Assembly: GCF_009688945.1 (NCBI RefSeq)
Contig: NZ_AP021874.1
Span: 3,720,001 to 3,784,000, forward strand
DNA length: 64,000 nt
Source of the DNA: Desulfosarcina alkanivorans
GTDB taxonomy: Bacteria > Desulfobacterota > Desulfobacteria > Desulfobacterales > Desulfosarcinaceae
Direction of reading: 5' to 3'
Position 1 is the stretch's first letter, and every line of letters starts with the position of its first letter. Positions 1 through 9,700 of the stretch are shown here, in pieces. A program made the translations under genes and the position numbers. The notes under the pieces are model-generated. The model searched no databases and was not told where the DNA came from. It saw only the letters and a program-made list of their open reading frames with translations.

Positions 1-590
1 CGGTCGTTGATCTTCCAGTCGACGACCAGGTAGGGAAACACTTCCGACTGATCCAGCCGTTCGAAGATGCCGCCCCCCAGGCCCAGCATCAGATCCGGGC
101 CGAAGGTGTAGGCGGCCGACAGCACCACGCCGTAGGAAAGGGATTCTCCGGCGTCGGCCCCGGATGCACCGGCAAAATCCATTGAGGGGATGACCCCGAA
201 GCGCCAGGGGGTATCGGTCCGGTAGAAAATGGGGACACTGATGCCGGGCCTGAAAATTTCGTTCCACAGATCGACGCCGGCCAACCCGTCGATGTCGGAA
301 AAGGTCCAGCGTTCGTAATCGACGCCCAGTCCGAGGCCCACCGTCCAGTGCCGATCGATCAACCGGGCAATGTCGAAGCGCAGAAAATGGCGCTGGACGT
401 CGAACCTGCCGCCGCTGTCCAGATCGGTTTCAAACTGGTAGATGGGGGTGTAGGAGAACCGGTAACCGATATTGGGCCGATCCCCCTGCCCGGGTCCGGC
501 GGAGGATGCACCGGCATGGCCGGGCGACGCGACAGCAGCAACCATCAACGATAGCACCAGTAGAACCGGGTGAAGCCGGGATCGGATCAT
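1..590 (-). CDS. Outer-membrane beta-barrel protein, DUF6268-like (N-terminal part, runs off window)
   Basis: An open frame runs from ATG at 590 to the left edge, giving 196 codons without a stop. An AAGGAG ribosome-binding site lies about 7 nt upstream. The first 27 or so residues form a signal peptide (MIRSRLHPVLLVLSLMVAAV, then a small-residue cleavage region ending near GHAGA). The rest shows alternating hydrophobic and polar residues with glycine turns and repeated aromatic strand ends (GYRFSYTPIYQF, WTVGLGLGVDYERW, WRFGVIPSMDF), as in outer-membrane barrels. The pattern recalls the DUF6268 family; that family call is from memory of its appearance. The C-terminus is outside the window. 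Immediate neighbours upstream are decayed genes, so this may be the last intact gene of an eroded envelope locus. Confidence 0.6.
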   Translation of the reverse strand, partial: MIRSRLHPVLLVLSLMVAAVASPGHAGASSAGPGQGDRPNIGYRFSYTPIYQFETDLDSGGRFDVQRHFLRFDIARLIDRHWTVGLGLGVDYERWTFSDIDGLAGVDLWNEIFRPGISVPIFYRTDTPWRFGVIPSMDFAGASGADAGESLSYGVVLSAAYTFGPDLMLGLGGGIFERLDQSEVFPYLVVDWKIND

Positions 591-697
591 GTCAGTCTCC
601 TTGTAAAAAAGGGTTTCGGGTGAACGGGACAGGAAACGTTCTCATTACACCGGCGCCTTGGCGGTCGTCGAGGATTATTTTTTACCTGTCCGGCGGC

Positions 698-742
698 ACG
701 ACAGGCGTTACCGGGATGGGAGCCAAGGAGACGACAGGCGTT
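698..742. repeat. 12-bp direct repeat upstream of the barrel gene
   Basis: The 12-mer acgacaggcgtt occurs at 698-709 and again at 731-742, 33 bp apart start to start. It lies in the 248-nt spacer between the barrel gene and the PagL-like remnant. It could be a regulatory site, but two short copies may also be chance. Confidence 0.3.
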
Positions 743-838
743 TTCAGAAAAGCACCGGGCCGGATGGATGCTTACGGCGATCGGGACCCGGGGTTGCGCA
801 CAGCAGCACCCGTAGTCGAATGTCCCCATGGGCACAGG

Positions 839-1203
839 TTAAAACCGGAAGCGAACGCCCGCACACACGGCGTCTGATCCGCCGTCGGCGGCGATGGTGC
901 CGAAGCCGTCGGAGCGGTGGTGCAGCCGAAACAGCAGTTCCCATCCCCTGGTGGGGGGGCCGAGGGTCAATTCCCCGAACCAGTAGATCAACCACCGGCT
1001 GCTGTCGCTGTTGGTTTCGAGTTCGATTTCAGGGACACGGGTGGCATGGGAGGGGCCCCGGGGGATATCGCGCGTTGCCATTTTTCTCTGGTCAGCCGGC
1101 CCCCATAGACGGCCAGGGCAAGATCCTGGGCGATCACGACGCCGGGGAGGAGCCCCACCATCAGGCAGGCGATCAGCACGACCGATATGTGTTTTCTTCC
1201 CAT
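839..1203 (-). pseudogene. PagL-like acyloxyacyl hydrolase / lipid A 3-O-deacylase, internally deleted and frameshifted
   Basis: The 5' part (ATG at 1203) encodes a signal peptide (MGRKHISVVLIACLMVGLL) and the typical mature start LALAVYGGRLTREKW. The frame then goes on to unrelated residues and stops. A different frame downstream, ending at 839, encodes a classic C-terminus of the family: GPSHATRVPEIELE, LIYWFGELTLG, then LLFRLHHRSDGFGTIAADGG and a terminal aromatic strand (VRFRF). HHRS fits the catalytic His-x-Ser motif of PagL. From memory of the family, about 60-80 residues between the two parts are missing. The two halves meet near 1065-1090 in different frames, so an internal deletion that was not a multiple of three explains the structure. 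The protein would be non-functional. Confidence 0.65.
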
Positions 1204-1239
1204 AAGCCATCCCAGGACGCTGCGTTCCTCTTTTTTTCA

Positions 1240-1571
1240 AGGTACTGCCCGTTTCGCGGTAACGTCGTTTTCGGACCACATCGGCGTGCGCCGCACCGTC
1301 CCAGGGTACGCCGGCCACCCGCATTCCCAAACCGTCGCGGGTTGAACCGGGCTGCAAATGGCTGTCATCCAGGGGGGGTGAATGCGTATCGCCCGATACC
1401 GGATTCAAAACGGTCCGGATCGAATCGACACGGCCTGGCTGATATCCGAGCGCTCGCCGGTCCGCTCCACAAGGTGGATCCGATTGCCTTCATGTACGAC
1501 GGAAGCGTCTGCGCGGAGGGCCAGAAAGGCCAGGACCAGAAAAGCAGCCACCGGGCATCGGTTTTCATCAT
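1240..1571 (-). pseudogene. Remnant of a secreted DUF3179-like protein, coding signal spread over three frames
   Basis: Starting near ATG 1571, three consecutive frames carry a continuous protein-like message. The first segment has a secretion signal and VVHEGNRIHLVERTGERSD followed by ISQAVSI. A frame shift then gives FDPDRFESGIGRYAFTP, and another gives LDDSHLQPGST and GMRVAGVPWDGAAHA. The pattern (G-E-x-W/S-D-I, F-x-G-I-G-R-x-A-x-x-P, then V-x-G-V-x-x-G-x-A-x-A) resembles the N-terminal half of DUF3179 proteins; this assignment is tentative. Two frameshifts within 200 nt and no C-terminal half show decay. It abuts the start of the PagL-like remnant, so two adjacent genes have decayed. Confidence 0.4.
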
Positions 1572-1802
1572 ATCCACCAAAGCAGCATGAAATCAAATTT
1601 TTCTTGCAGCGCTGGTCTGCACGAGGACGAAATCCTTACCAAAACGTATGGGAATCGGGGAGCCGTGGAAGAAAACGTCCTGCAATGGGGGGCCCGCTGG
1701 CCCCGTGGCTGCGGGGGGATGAAGGTCCGGGAAACCGAAGGGTCGGGGCGGCTGTTTTCCCGGATACCGGGACCGACGGCGCGCCGCGGCAGGGGCGGCC
1801 AG

Positions 1803-3395
1803 TCACCCGGGGACGGCCAGCGGCGTAGGGCCGCCGGCGTCCAGAACATTGCGAATGGTGTTCAGCAGTTGTTCCCTCGTGTAGGGTTTACGAAGGTATC
1901 CGCTGGTACTCGATTCAAGGGTTTGCATGGTTCGTTCATCCAGGGTGCAGCCGGAGATAATGACGACGCTGAGGCCCGGATGGGATTTCAGCAGTGCCTG
2001 CAGGCATTTTTTGCCCCCCATCCCGGGCATGATCAGATCGAGCATGACGATATGGATCGGGTCCCGGCTCCGTCCGACCACCTCGAGGGCCCTCTCCCCC
2101 GCGGAAACCGTCAGGACCCGATAGCCGGCGTTTTCAAGCAGCAGTTGGCTGCAATGCCGGATGGCTTCATCGTCATCCACCACAAGGATGGTCTCACTGC
2201 CCCCCCGGCAGCCCACTTTCGCCCGGGTCGGTGTCCGCTCCCGGGGGGATTCGACCGCCGGCAGATAAATCCGGAAGCAGGTTCCCCTGCCGGGCGAACT
2301 GCTGCACGTGATCTGGCCATCGTGGTTGTTGACGATCCCATAGACCATGGCCAGGCCGAGCCCCGTTCCCTTTCCCGGCGCCTTGGTCGTAAAAAAAGGC
2401 GCAAAAATCTGATCCACGGTATCCCTGTCCATGCCATGCCCGGTGTCTGAAACGCTGATCAGCACACCGTCCTGCGGGAGACTGGCGGGCGGGGGACTGT
2501 CGCCGGCTGCGGGAAGGGCCACGCTTTTCGTCTCGATGACCAGACTGCCGCCGTCCGGCATGGCGTCACTTGCATTGATCGCCAGATTCATCAGCACCTG
2601 CTCCATCTGAACCGGGTCGGCATCGACCATCTTCAGGTTGGCGTCGAGGCGCAGGTCCATGTGAACCATCTTGGGAATGGTGCGCTGCAACAGCTGGTGC
2701 ACCTGGCGCACCCGGTGGTTGAGGTTGATGGGCCGTTTTTCACTTTCGATTTTCCGGCTGTAGGTGAGCAGCTGCCGGGTAAGGGCGCCCCCCCTTTCAA
2801 CGGTCTCTATTATCTGGTCGAGCCCATGCAGGTCGGTGTTGCCGTTATTAAGGTTCAACCGAAGTAATTCCGAAGCCCCCTGAATGGTCTGGAGCAGGTT
2901 ATTGAAATCGTGGGCAACCCCACCGGCCAGCGTAGCCACCACCTCCAGTTTCTGGGCCTGCTGCAATTCTTCTTCGAGCCGTTTTTGGGCATCCATCATC
3001 CGCACGGCACGCATCATGTATCGAATCCGCTGAACCAGGATCACCCAGTTGATCGGCTTGGTAATGAAATCCGTGGCGCCCACCTCATAGGCACGATTGA
3101 TGGAATCCAGGTCATCCAGGGCCGTCATGATCAGAATGGGCATCCCCTCGCAGCACGGCATGTGGCGCAGGGCGATGGCGGTGTCAAAACCATCCATCTC
3201 CGGCATCATCACATCCAGCAGGATGATGTCGGGCAGGTGGCGTTCAACGGCCTCCAGGGCCCGTAACCCGTTTTCGGCTTCCGACACCAGAAAACCGGCG
3301 TTTTCCAGAGACTCACAGGCCACGCCCCGCATGATGGCATCGTCATCCACGACGAGGACGTGGGGTTGTGGTTCGTTGTTCTTCGGTTCTGTCAT
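1803..3395 (-). CDS. REC-HisKA-HATPase-REC hybrid sensor kinase (cytoplasmic, 530 aa)
   Basis: The protein begins with a receiver domain: acidic pocket D17-D19, phosphoacceptor D61 in LLDVMMPEMDG, and lysine in TKPIN. A coiled coil (RLEEELQQAQKLE) leads to a HisKA domain with the phosphorylatable His in GGVAHDFNN near residue 161. An HATPase_c domain follows, with N box NLAINASDA, G1 DTGHG and G2 GTGLGLA. A C-terminal receiver has VVDDDEA and MLDLIMPGMGG. There is no membrane segment or N-terminal signal, so input must come through phosphorylation of the first receiver or a partner protein. I chose ATG 3395 (MTEPKNNEP) because an AGGAGC site lies just upstream; an upstream in-frame extension looks non-coding. 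It is divergent from the giant surface-protein operon and could act with its kinase and phosphodiesterase genes. Confidence 0.85.
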   Translation of the reverse strand: MTEPKNNEPQPHVLVVDDDAIMRGVACESLENAGFLVSEAENGLRALEAVERHLPDIILLDVMMPEMDGFDTAIALRHMPCCEGMPILIMTALDDLDSINRAYEVGATDFITKPINWVILVQRIRYMMRAVRMMDAQKRLEEELQQAQKLEVVATLAGGVAHDFNNLLQTIQGASELLRLNLNNGNTDLHGLDQIIETVERGGALTRQLLTYSRKIESEKRPINLNHRVRQVHQLLQRTIPKMVHMDLRLDANLKMVDADPVQMEQVLMNLAINASDAMPDGGSLVIETKSVALPAAGDSPPPASLPQDGVLISVSDTGHGMDRDTVDQIFAPFFTTKAPGKGTGLGLAMVYGIVNNHDGQITCSSSPGRGTCFRIYLPAVESPRERTPTRAKVGCRGGSETILVVDDDEAIRHCSQLLLENAGYRVLTVSAGERALEVVGRSRDPIHIVMLDLIMPGMGGKKCLQALLKSHPGLSVVIISGCTLDERTMQTLESSTSGYLRKPYTREQLLNTIRNVLDAGGPTPLAVPG

Positions 3396-3787
3396 GAAGC
3401 TCCTGTCTTTCCGGGAGGTCAGGCGTTTCACCCCACCCTCTGGTTTCATTGGCCGGTATGCAGGCACGCGCTGCAAAAGGCCGGCAGGCAGTCGTGGATG
3501 CAGATTCATCACCACGAAAAACACCGCCGCATGACCTACCTTATCGACGCGGCCCGAAAAATCTTCAGCATTATTCCCGTTTTTCTTTCAACGCATCCAA
3601 GCAAAACAGATTTTCCGGCTGCCGCCGGAGGCGGTTTATGGATCGTTTTCAGACTTGCCTGTCCGGTTCGCATGGATGGCGCAGGCGTGTGTTCCCCGCC
3701 ATTTTCCCTAATGAAAGCCGGAAGTGAGCCGATAGTATAGAAAAACAACCAACCGCCTTGGCGTTAACGTTGCCAGCGAGAGAGGTC
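3396..3787. other. Divergent intergenic region between the kinase and the surface-protein operon
   Basis: These 392 nt separate two divergent transcription units and must hold both promoters. No confident -35/-10 pair, terminator or known operator was identified. The AGAGAGG sequence at the right end is the ribosome-binding site of the giant gene. Confidence 0.5.
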
Positions 3788-6700
3788 ATGCGAAAAAAGG
3801 GAGAACCGATCAAAAGGGAGCCCAATCACAAGGGTATCGGAATCCACTTCGAGCCCCTCGAGCCCCGGATCCTGCTGTCCGGAAGCTGGGGGACGGGGAT
3901 GGACAGCCCTGCGCCCGACATCCAGGCCGGCCCCCGGAGCGACTTCGCCCAGGACACCGTGGCAATTTATGAGCGCACCGGAAGATCCGTTGCGGTCTTC
4001 GAGCACCAGAACCAGGGTCCGCCGGGCAGCGGCTCGACTGTGGACCTGCTGGCCGGCAGCCCTGCGCTGGAAACCATCCCTGCCGACCATGCCGGCTGCA
4101 GCGCCGCCCCTGGCCGGATCGAAAATGACGAAATCCCGAGTCCTTACCCGCAACCGGATAGGGAGACGCAGCTGGAACTGGTCGTCGTCGATGCCGGCAT
4201 CCGGAACCATGGACCGTTGGTGGACGATATTCTGGCGACCGCCGGTGATGACCGGGCGTTGGAGGTCCTCGTGCTGGACAGCGGCCGCGATGGCGTGGAA
4301 CAGGTCAGCGACGCCCTGGCCGGCAGGCAGGGCATTGACGCCCTGCACATCCTGTCCCATGGATCCGAGGGACAGATCCAGTTGGGATCCACCGCGCTGA
4401 CCGCAGGCAGCCTCGACGCCCATGCCGATGCGATCGCCGGCTGGTCCACTGCGCTGGACGGGTCGGCAGACATCCTGATCTACGGTTGCGATGTGGCCGC
4501 CACACCCGACGGCCGGGCCTTCATCGACACCCTGGCCGCCATGACGGGGGCCGATGTCGCGGCGTCGGTCGACCCCACCGGCAATCGCGCCAACGGCGGC
4601 GACTGGCATCTCGAATACCGTGTCGGCACCCTCGAAAACAGCGTCGCCGTTACCCCATGGCTGCAGCAGAACTGGGACCAGGTGCTCGGCCAGATCACCG
4701 TGACCACCACCAGTGACACCCTTGACGGCGATGCCGATACCAGTTCCCTGGCCGCCCTGGCGGCCACCCCGGGCAGTGACGGGGCGATCTCCCTGCGCGA
4801 GGCCATCGAGGCGGCCAACGCCGATACCGGCGCCGATACCATTATCCTGGGGTCCGGCACCTATGGCATTACCCGCACGGGACTGGCTGACAACACGGGT
4901 GACTTCGACATTCGCGACGATTTATCGATTGTGGGTGTATCGCCATCACAGTCCATCGTGGACGGCAACGAGTCCAACCGCGTCTTCGAGGTGCACGATG
5001 ACGCGGCGATCACCGTTTCCTTCTCCAACCTCAAAATTCAAGATGGCTATACCGGGCTCGGTGGTCCGGACGGGGCCGGGCTGTTCATTAACGGGAGTGC
5101 CAACACACCGTCGGTTTCGATCGCCAATGCCTGGTTTTCCGGCAACGACACCGGCGCATTTGGCGGCGATGGCGGCGCGATCTACAACCAGGCCGACCTG
5201 ACCATTGTCAACACCTTGATCGAAGGCAACACCGCCGATTTGGGCGGCGGCTTATACAACGCCGTCGGCGCGACATTGCGCATGGCCAATGTGACGGTCA
5301 GCGGCAATGATTCGACCGACGCCGAAGGCGGCGGCCTCTATAATGGAGGGGTTGCCACGCTGCGCAATGTTACCGTTGCGCTGAACACCTCTTTTACCCA
5401 GGGGGGCGGGCTGTTTCAAGCCGGTGGTATGCTGGATATGGCCAACAGTATCTTTGCGGGTAACAGCGCCGGCGGGTCGGGGAATGACATTCATGGGGTC
5501 GTTTCCAGTTCCGGATACAACATCGTTGAAGATATCGCCGATGTCACCGGCTTGATCGGAACGGACCAGAATGTCGACCCGCTTCTCGGCGGCCTCGCCG
5601 ACAACGGCGGCGACCTGATGACCCACGCCCCGGCGGCCGCCGAAGCCATCGACACGGCCGATCGTTCGCTGATGGCCATCACCGACCAGCGCGGCTTCCT
5701 GCGCGGCGACGGCAGCCCGGACATCGGCGCCTTCGAGGTTGGGGCGAGCGCGGCCGGCACGGCGGACTATCTCGACCGCTTCGACACCGATGGATCGTTC
5801 GCCGGCGACGATGGGGCGCTGCCCTGGATCAATGGCTGGCAGGAGGTCAATGAAGCTGATGGAGCTAGCAATGGATTGGCACAGGTCCATGACCAATTCA
5901 GCGGTGACGGCGGCGGTAATGTGGAGCTACGCATAAAAAATGACAGCGGTGTCTGGCGCGAGGTTGATCTCGGTGGCGCCGTTTCCGCCTCGTTGAGTTT
6001 CGACTATGTCCGTGCCGATCTGGAGGTTGATGACCACCTCGTGGTCTATGTCCAGACCGCGGGTGGAACCGGTGGTGTACCTGTGGGAGACGCGCCTGGC
6101 ACCTGGGATGAAATTGGACGCTATAGCGGTGTGGCCGACGATTCAACCTATCAGAGCGAATCGCTTGATGTCAGCTCCTATATCTCTACGGAAACCCGAA
6201 TTCTGCTTTACGCTGAAGGAGTAGCCCAAGTAAATGATTATATTTATATTGACAATGTTAAAATCACTTTGAGCTTAACGGCGACGAATGCCGAGGAGTC
6301 CCTGGCGGTCAACACCGGCATCACCGTGGACGAGGGCAGCGCCGACAACACCGTCACCGCCGCCATGCTGCTGACCACCGATGCCGACAACACCGCCGCC
6401 GAGTTGGTCTACACCCTGACCGCCGCACCGACCCACGGCACCCTGTTCCTCTCCGGCGCGGCCCTGGCGGCCACGGACACCTTCACCCAGGATGATATCG
6501 ACAACGCTCGCATCACCTACGACCACGATGACTCGGAGAACCTTTCCGACGAATTTGATTTCAGCGTCGACGACGGCGCCGGAACCGCCACTACGGGCAC
6601 CTTTTCCATCAGCGTCACGGCGGTCAACGACAACGAAGAAATCCTGGCGGTCAACACGGGCATCACCGTGGACGAGGGCAGCGCCGACAACACCGTAACC

Positions 6701-9700
6701 GCCGCCATGCTGGCCACCACCGATGCCGACAACACCGCCGCCGAGCTGGTCTACACCCTGACCACCGCACCGACCCACGGCACCCTGTATCTTTCCGGCG
6801 TGGCCCTGGCGGACAGCGACACCTTCACCCAGGACGACATCGACAACGATCTGATCACTTACGACCACGACGATTCAGAAACCCTGTCCGACAGTTTCGC
6901 CTTCAGCGTCGACGACGGCGTCGGGGCCGCCACCACCGGCACCTTCAGCATCACCGTGACCGGTGTCAACGACGCCCCCACCCTGACCGCTTCCGCCGAT
7001 GATCCGATCTTCACCGAAGGCGGCGCTGCCTCTGGACTGTTCAGCGGCACCAGCGCAAGCACGGTCGAGGTCGGACAGACACTGAGCACGCTGGTCCTGA
7101 CCGTGACCGATGCGGTGGACGGCGGCAACGAGATTCTCAACATCGACGGCAATCAGATTGCGCTGGCCGACGGTACGACGGGTACGACCGCGATCAACGG
7201 GCTGCTGTTCAACGTCAGCGTTATCGGGGTCACCGCGACGGTTACCCTGAGCGGTGGCACGCTGTCGGCTGCGGAGCTCGAAACCCTCGTCGACGGGATC
7301 AGCTATCAGCACAACAGCGGCACCCCGACCATAGGGGGCCGGACGGTCACCCTGACCCGTCTGGTGGATTCGGGCGGCACGGCCAACGGCGGTGACGACA
7401 CCGCAACCCTGGCCATCGCCTCGACGGTGACGGTCGAGGCCGCCGGCGGCACTGCGCCGGTGCCGGGCAACAACGCCATCAGCATCAACCAGGGCGGCGG
7501 GATCGTCCTCGACAGCACGATGCTGTCAGCGACCGATGCCGATAATGCCGACGCCGGTCTGACGTTCAATGTATCGGGGGTCAGCAACGGCTGGTTTGCC
7601 TTCCTATCGGACACCGCCACGCCGATCACCAGCTTCGACCAGTCGGCGGTCACCGCCGGCAACGTGGTATTTATCCACGACGGCGGCGAACTCGCGCCGG
7701 CCTACCAGATATCGGTGACCGACGGCAGCACCAGCACGGCCGCCGCGCCAGCCATGGTGACCTTCAGCCAGACCGGTTCAGGGGTGTTGTGGGTGAGCAC
7801 GGATGGAGATGTGGGCGCTTCCAACGGGGCGCCCGGACTGGATGGCACGGGTTGGCGCAAGGGCGACATCCTGCAGCAGGCCGCCCCCAACCTGAGCCTG
7901 GGCGAGGCCGCCACCGACGGCACCTTCAGCATCGCCTTCGATTCGTCGAACTTCGCCACCGACGCCAACGTCAACGGCATGCACTTCGTGACCGGCACCG
8001 TCACGATCGGCAGCAGCAATGCGATCACCCTGCAGGCCGGCGATCTGCTTCTGACCACATCCAATTACAAAACCTTTTCCAGCAACGGCGCCTTCCCGCC
8101 GTCCGACCTCACCGTCGACAAGACGGATATCTTCTTTTTCCGTCCTGACACCCCCGGCGACTACAGCGTGGGCAACTTCTACCTGCTGCTCAGCGATCCG
8201 TTCCGGGACGGCGCCGAGATACGCGGGCTGTCCCTGGTCGAGAAGGACGTCTGGGTGGGCGACGTCCAGTTGCAGGCGGGCGACCTGCTGCTGGCGCGCT
8301 CGGGCGGGGCCGAGGACAACGACATCTGGCTGCTGGAAACCGGCACCCTCGACCCGACGGTTGGCGGAAGCTACCCGACCGCGCAGCGTCTGATCGAAGG
8401 TGACGACGCGGGCGTGGATATCGAAGACAAAATCCATGGTCTGGATATCGTCGAGACCGACATCTCGGGCGGTGGCTATAATTTCGATGCAGGCACCATC
8501 CTGGTGACGTTGGATGCCGATGACGGCGACGGCATTGGTACCACCGCACAGGCGGCCGACCAGCAGGACATCGTCGCATTGCAGGTCAACAAGACCACCC
8601 TGGGTTCGGGTGCCGGCAACGCCCAGGGGGTCGCGACCCTGGTATTTGATGGTGATGACGTCAGTGGCAACGACGTGAATTTTGATTCGGGCAGCGAGAA
8701 TCTCGATGGCCTTACGCTAACGGTCACCCCGGGCACTGGCAATGCGGCCCCGACGCTGGACAGCAGCACACTGGTGGTCAACGAGGACCAGACCGTGACC
8801 CTGACGGCTGCGATGCTGTCGGCCAGCGATCTGAATGATGCGGACAGCGGCCTGGTATTCAACGTGTCGTCGGTCAGCGGCGGACGGTTCGAGATTGCCG
8901 GGGCACCGGGTGTGGCGGTGACCAGCTTTACCAAGGCCCAGATCGACGCCGGTGACGTGTTGTTCGTCGATGATGGCGACGAACTGGCGCCCGCATTCAA
9001 CGTGTCGGTTTCCGATGGATTGCTCTCCGACGGACCGGTGGCGGCGACGATCAACTTCACCCCGGTCAACGACGAACAGACCCTGGCGGTCAACACCGGC
9101 ATCACCGTCGCCGAGGGCAGCAGCGGCAACACGGTCACCGCGGCCATGCTGGCCGTCACCGACGCCGACCACACGGCCGATCAGCGGGTCTACACCCTCA
9201 GCGGGATTCCGGCCAGCGGCACCCTTTACCTGAACGGCGCCGCCCTATTTCTGGGCGATACCTTCACCCAGGACGACATCGACAACGACCGGGTGACCTA
9301 CGACCACGACGGTTCGGAGATCACGGCCGACAGCTTCGCCTTCAGCGTCGACGACGGCGTCGGCGCCGCCAGCGCCGGCACCTTCAGCATCACGGTCACC
9401 CCGCAAAACGATGCCCCCACGGCAAGCGGCAGCTGCACGATAGCCGGCACGGATGAGGACACCATCAGTGCCGCAGTACAGGTCAGCACCATTGTTTCCG
9501 ATGCATCCATAACGGTCAACGATAGGGATGGGGACATAGTAGGCATAGCCGTTTTCGATACAACCGGCCTGGGCAATTGGCAGTATTCCACGAACGGTGT
9601 CAGCGGATGGACTGATTTTGGCACCGTCAACCCAAATGCCGCCCTGCTCCTGTCGGAGACCACCTGGGTTCGGTATCTGCCCGATGGCACCAATGGCGAA

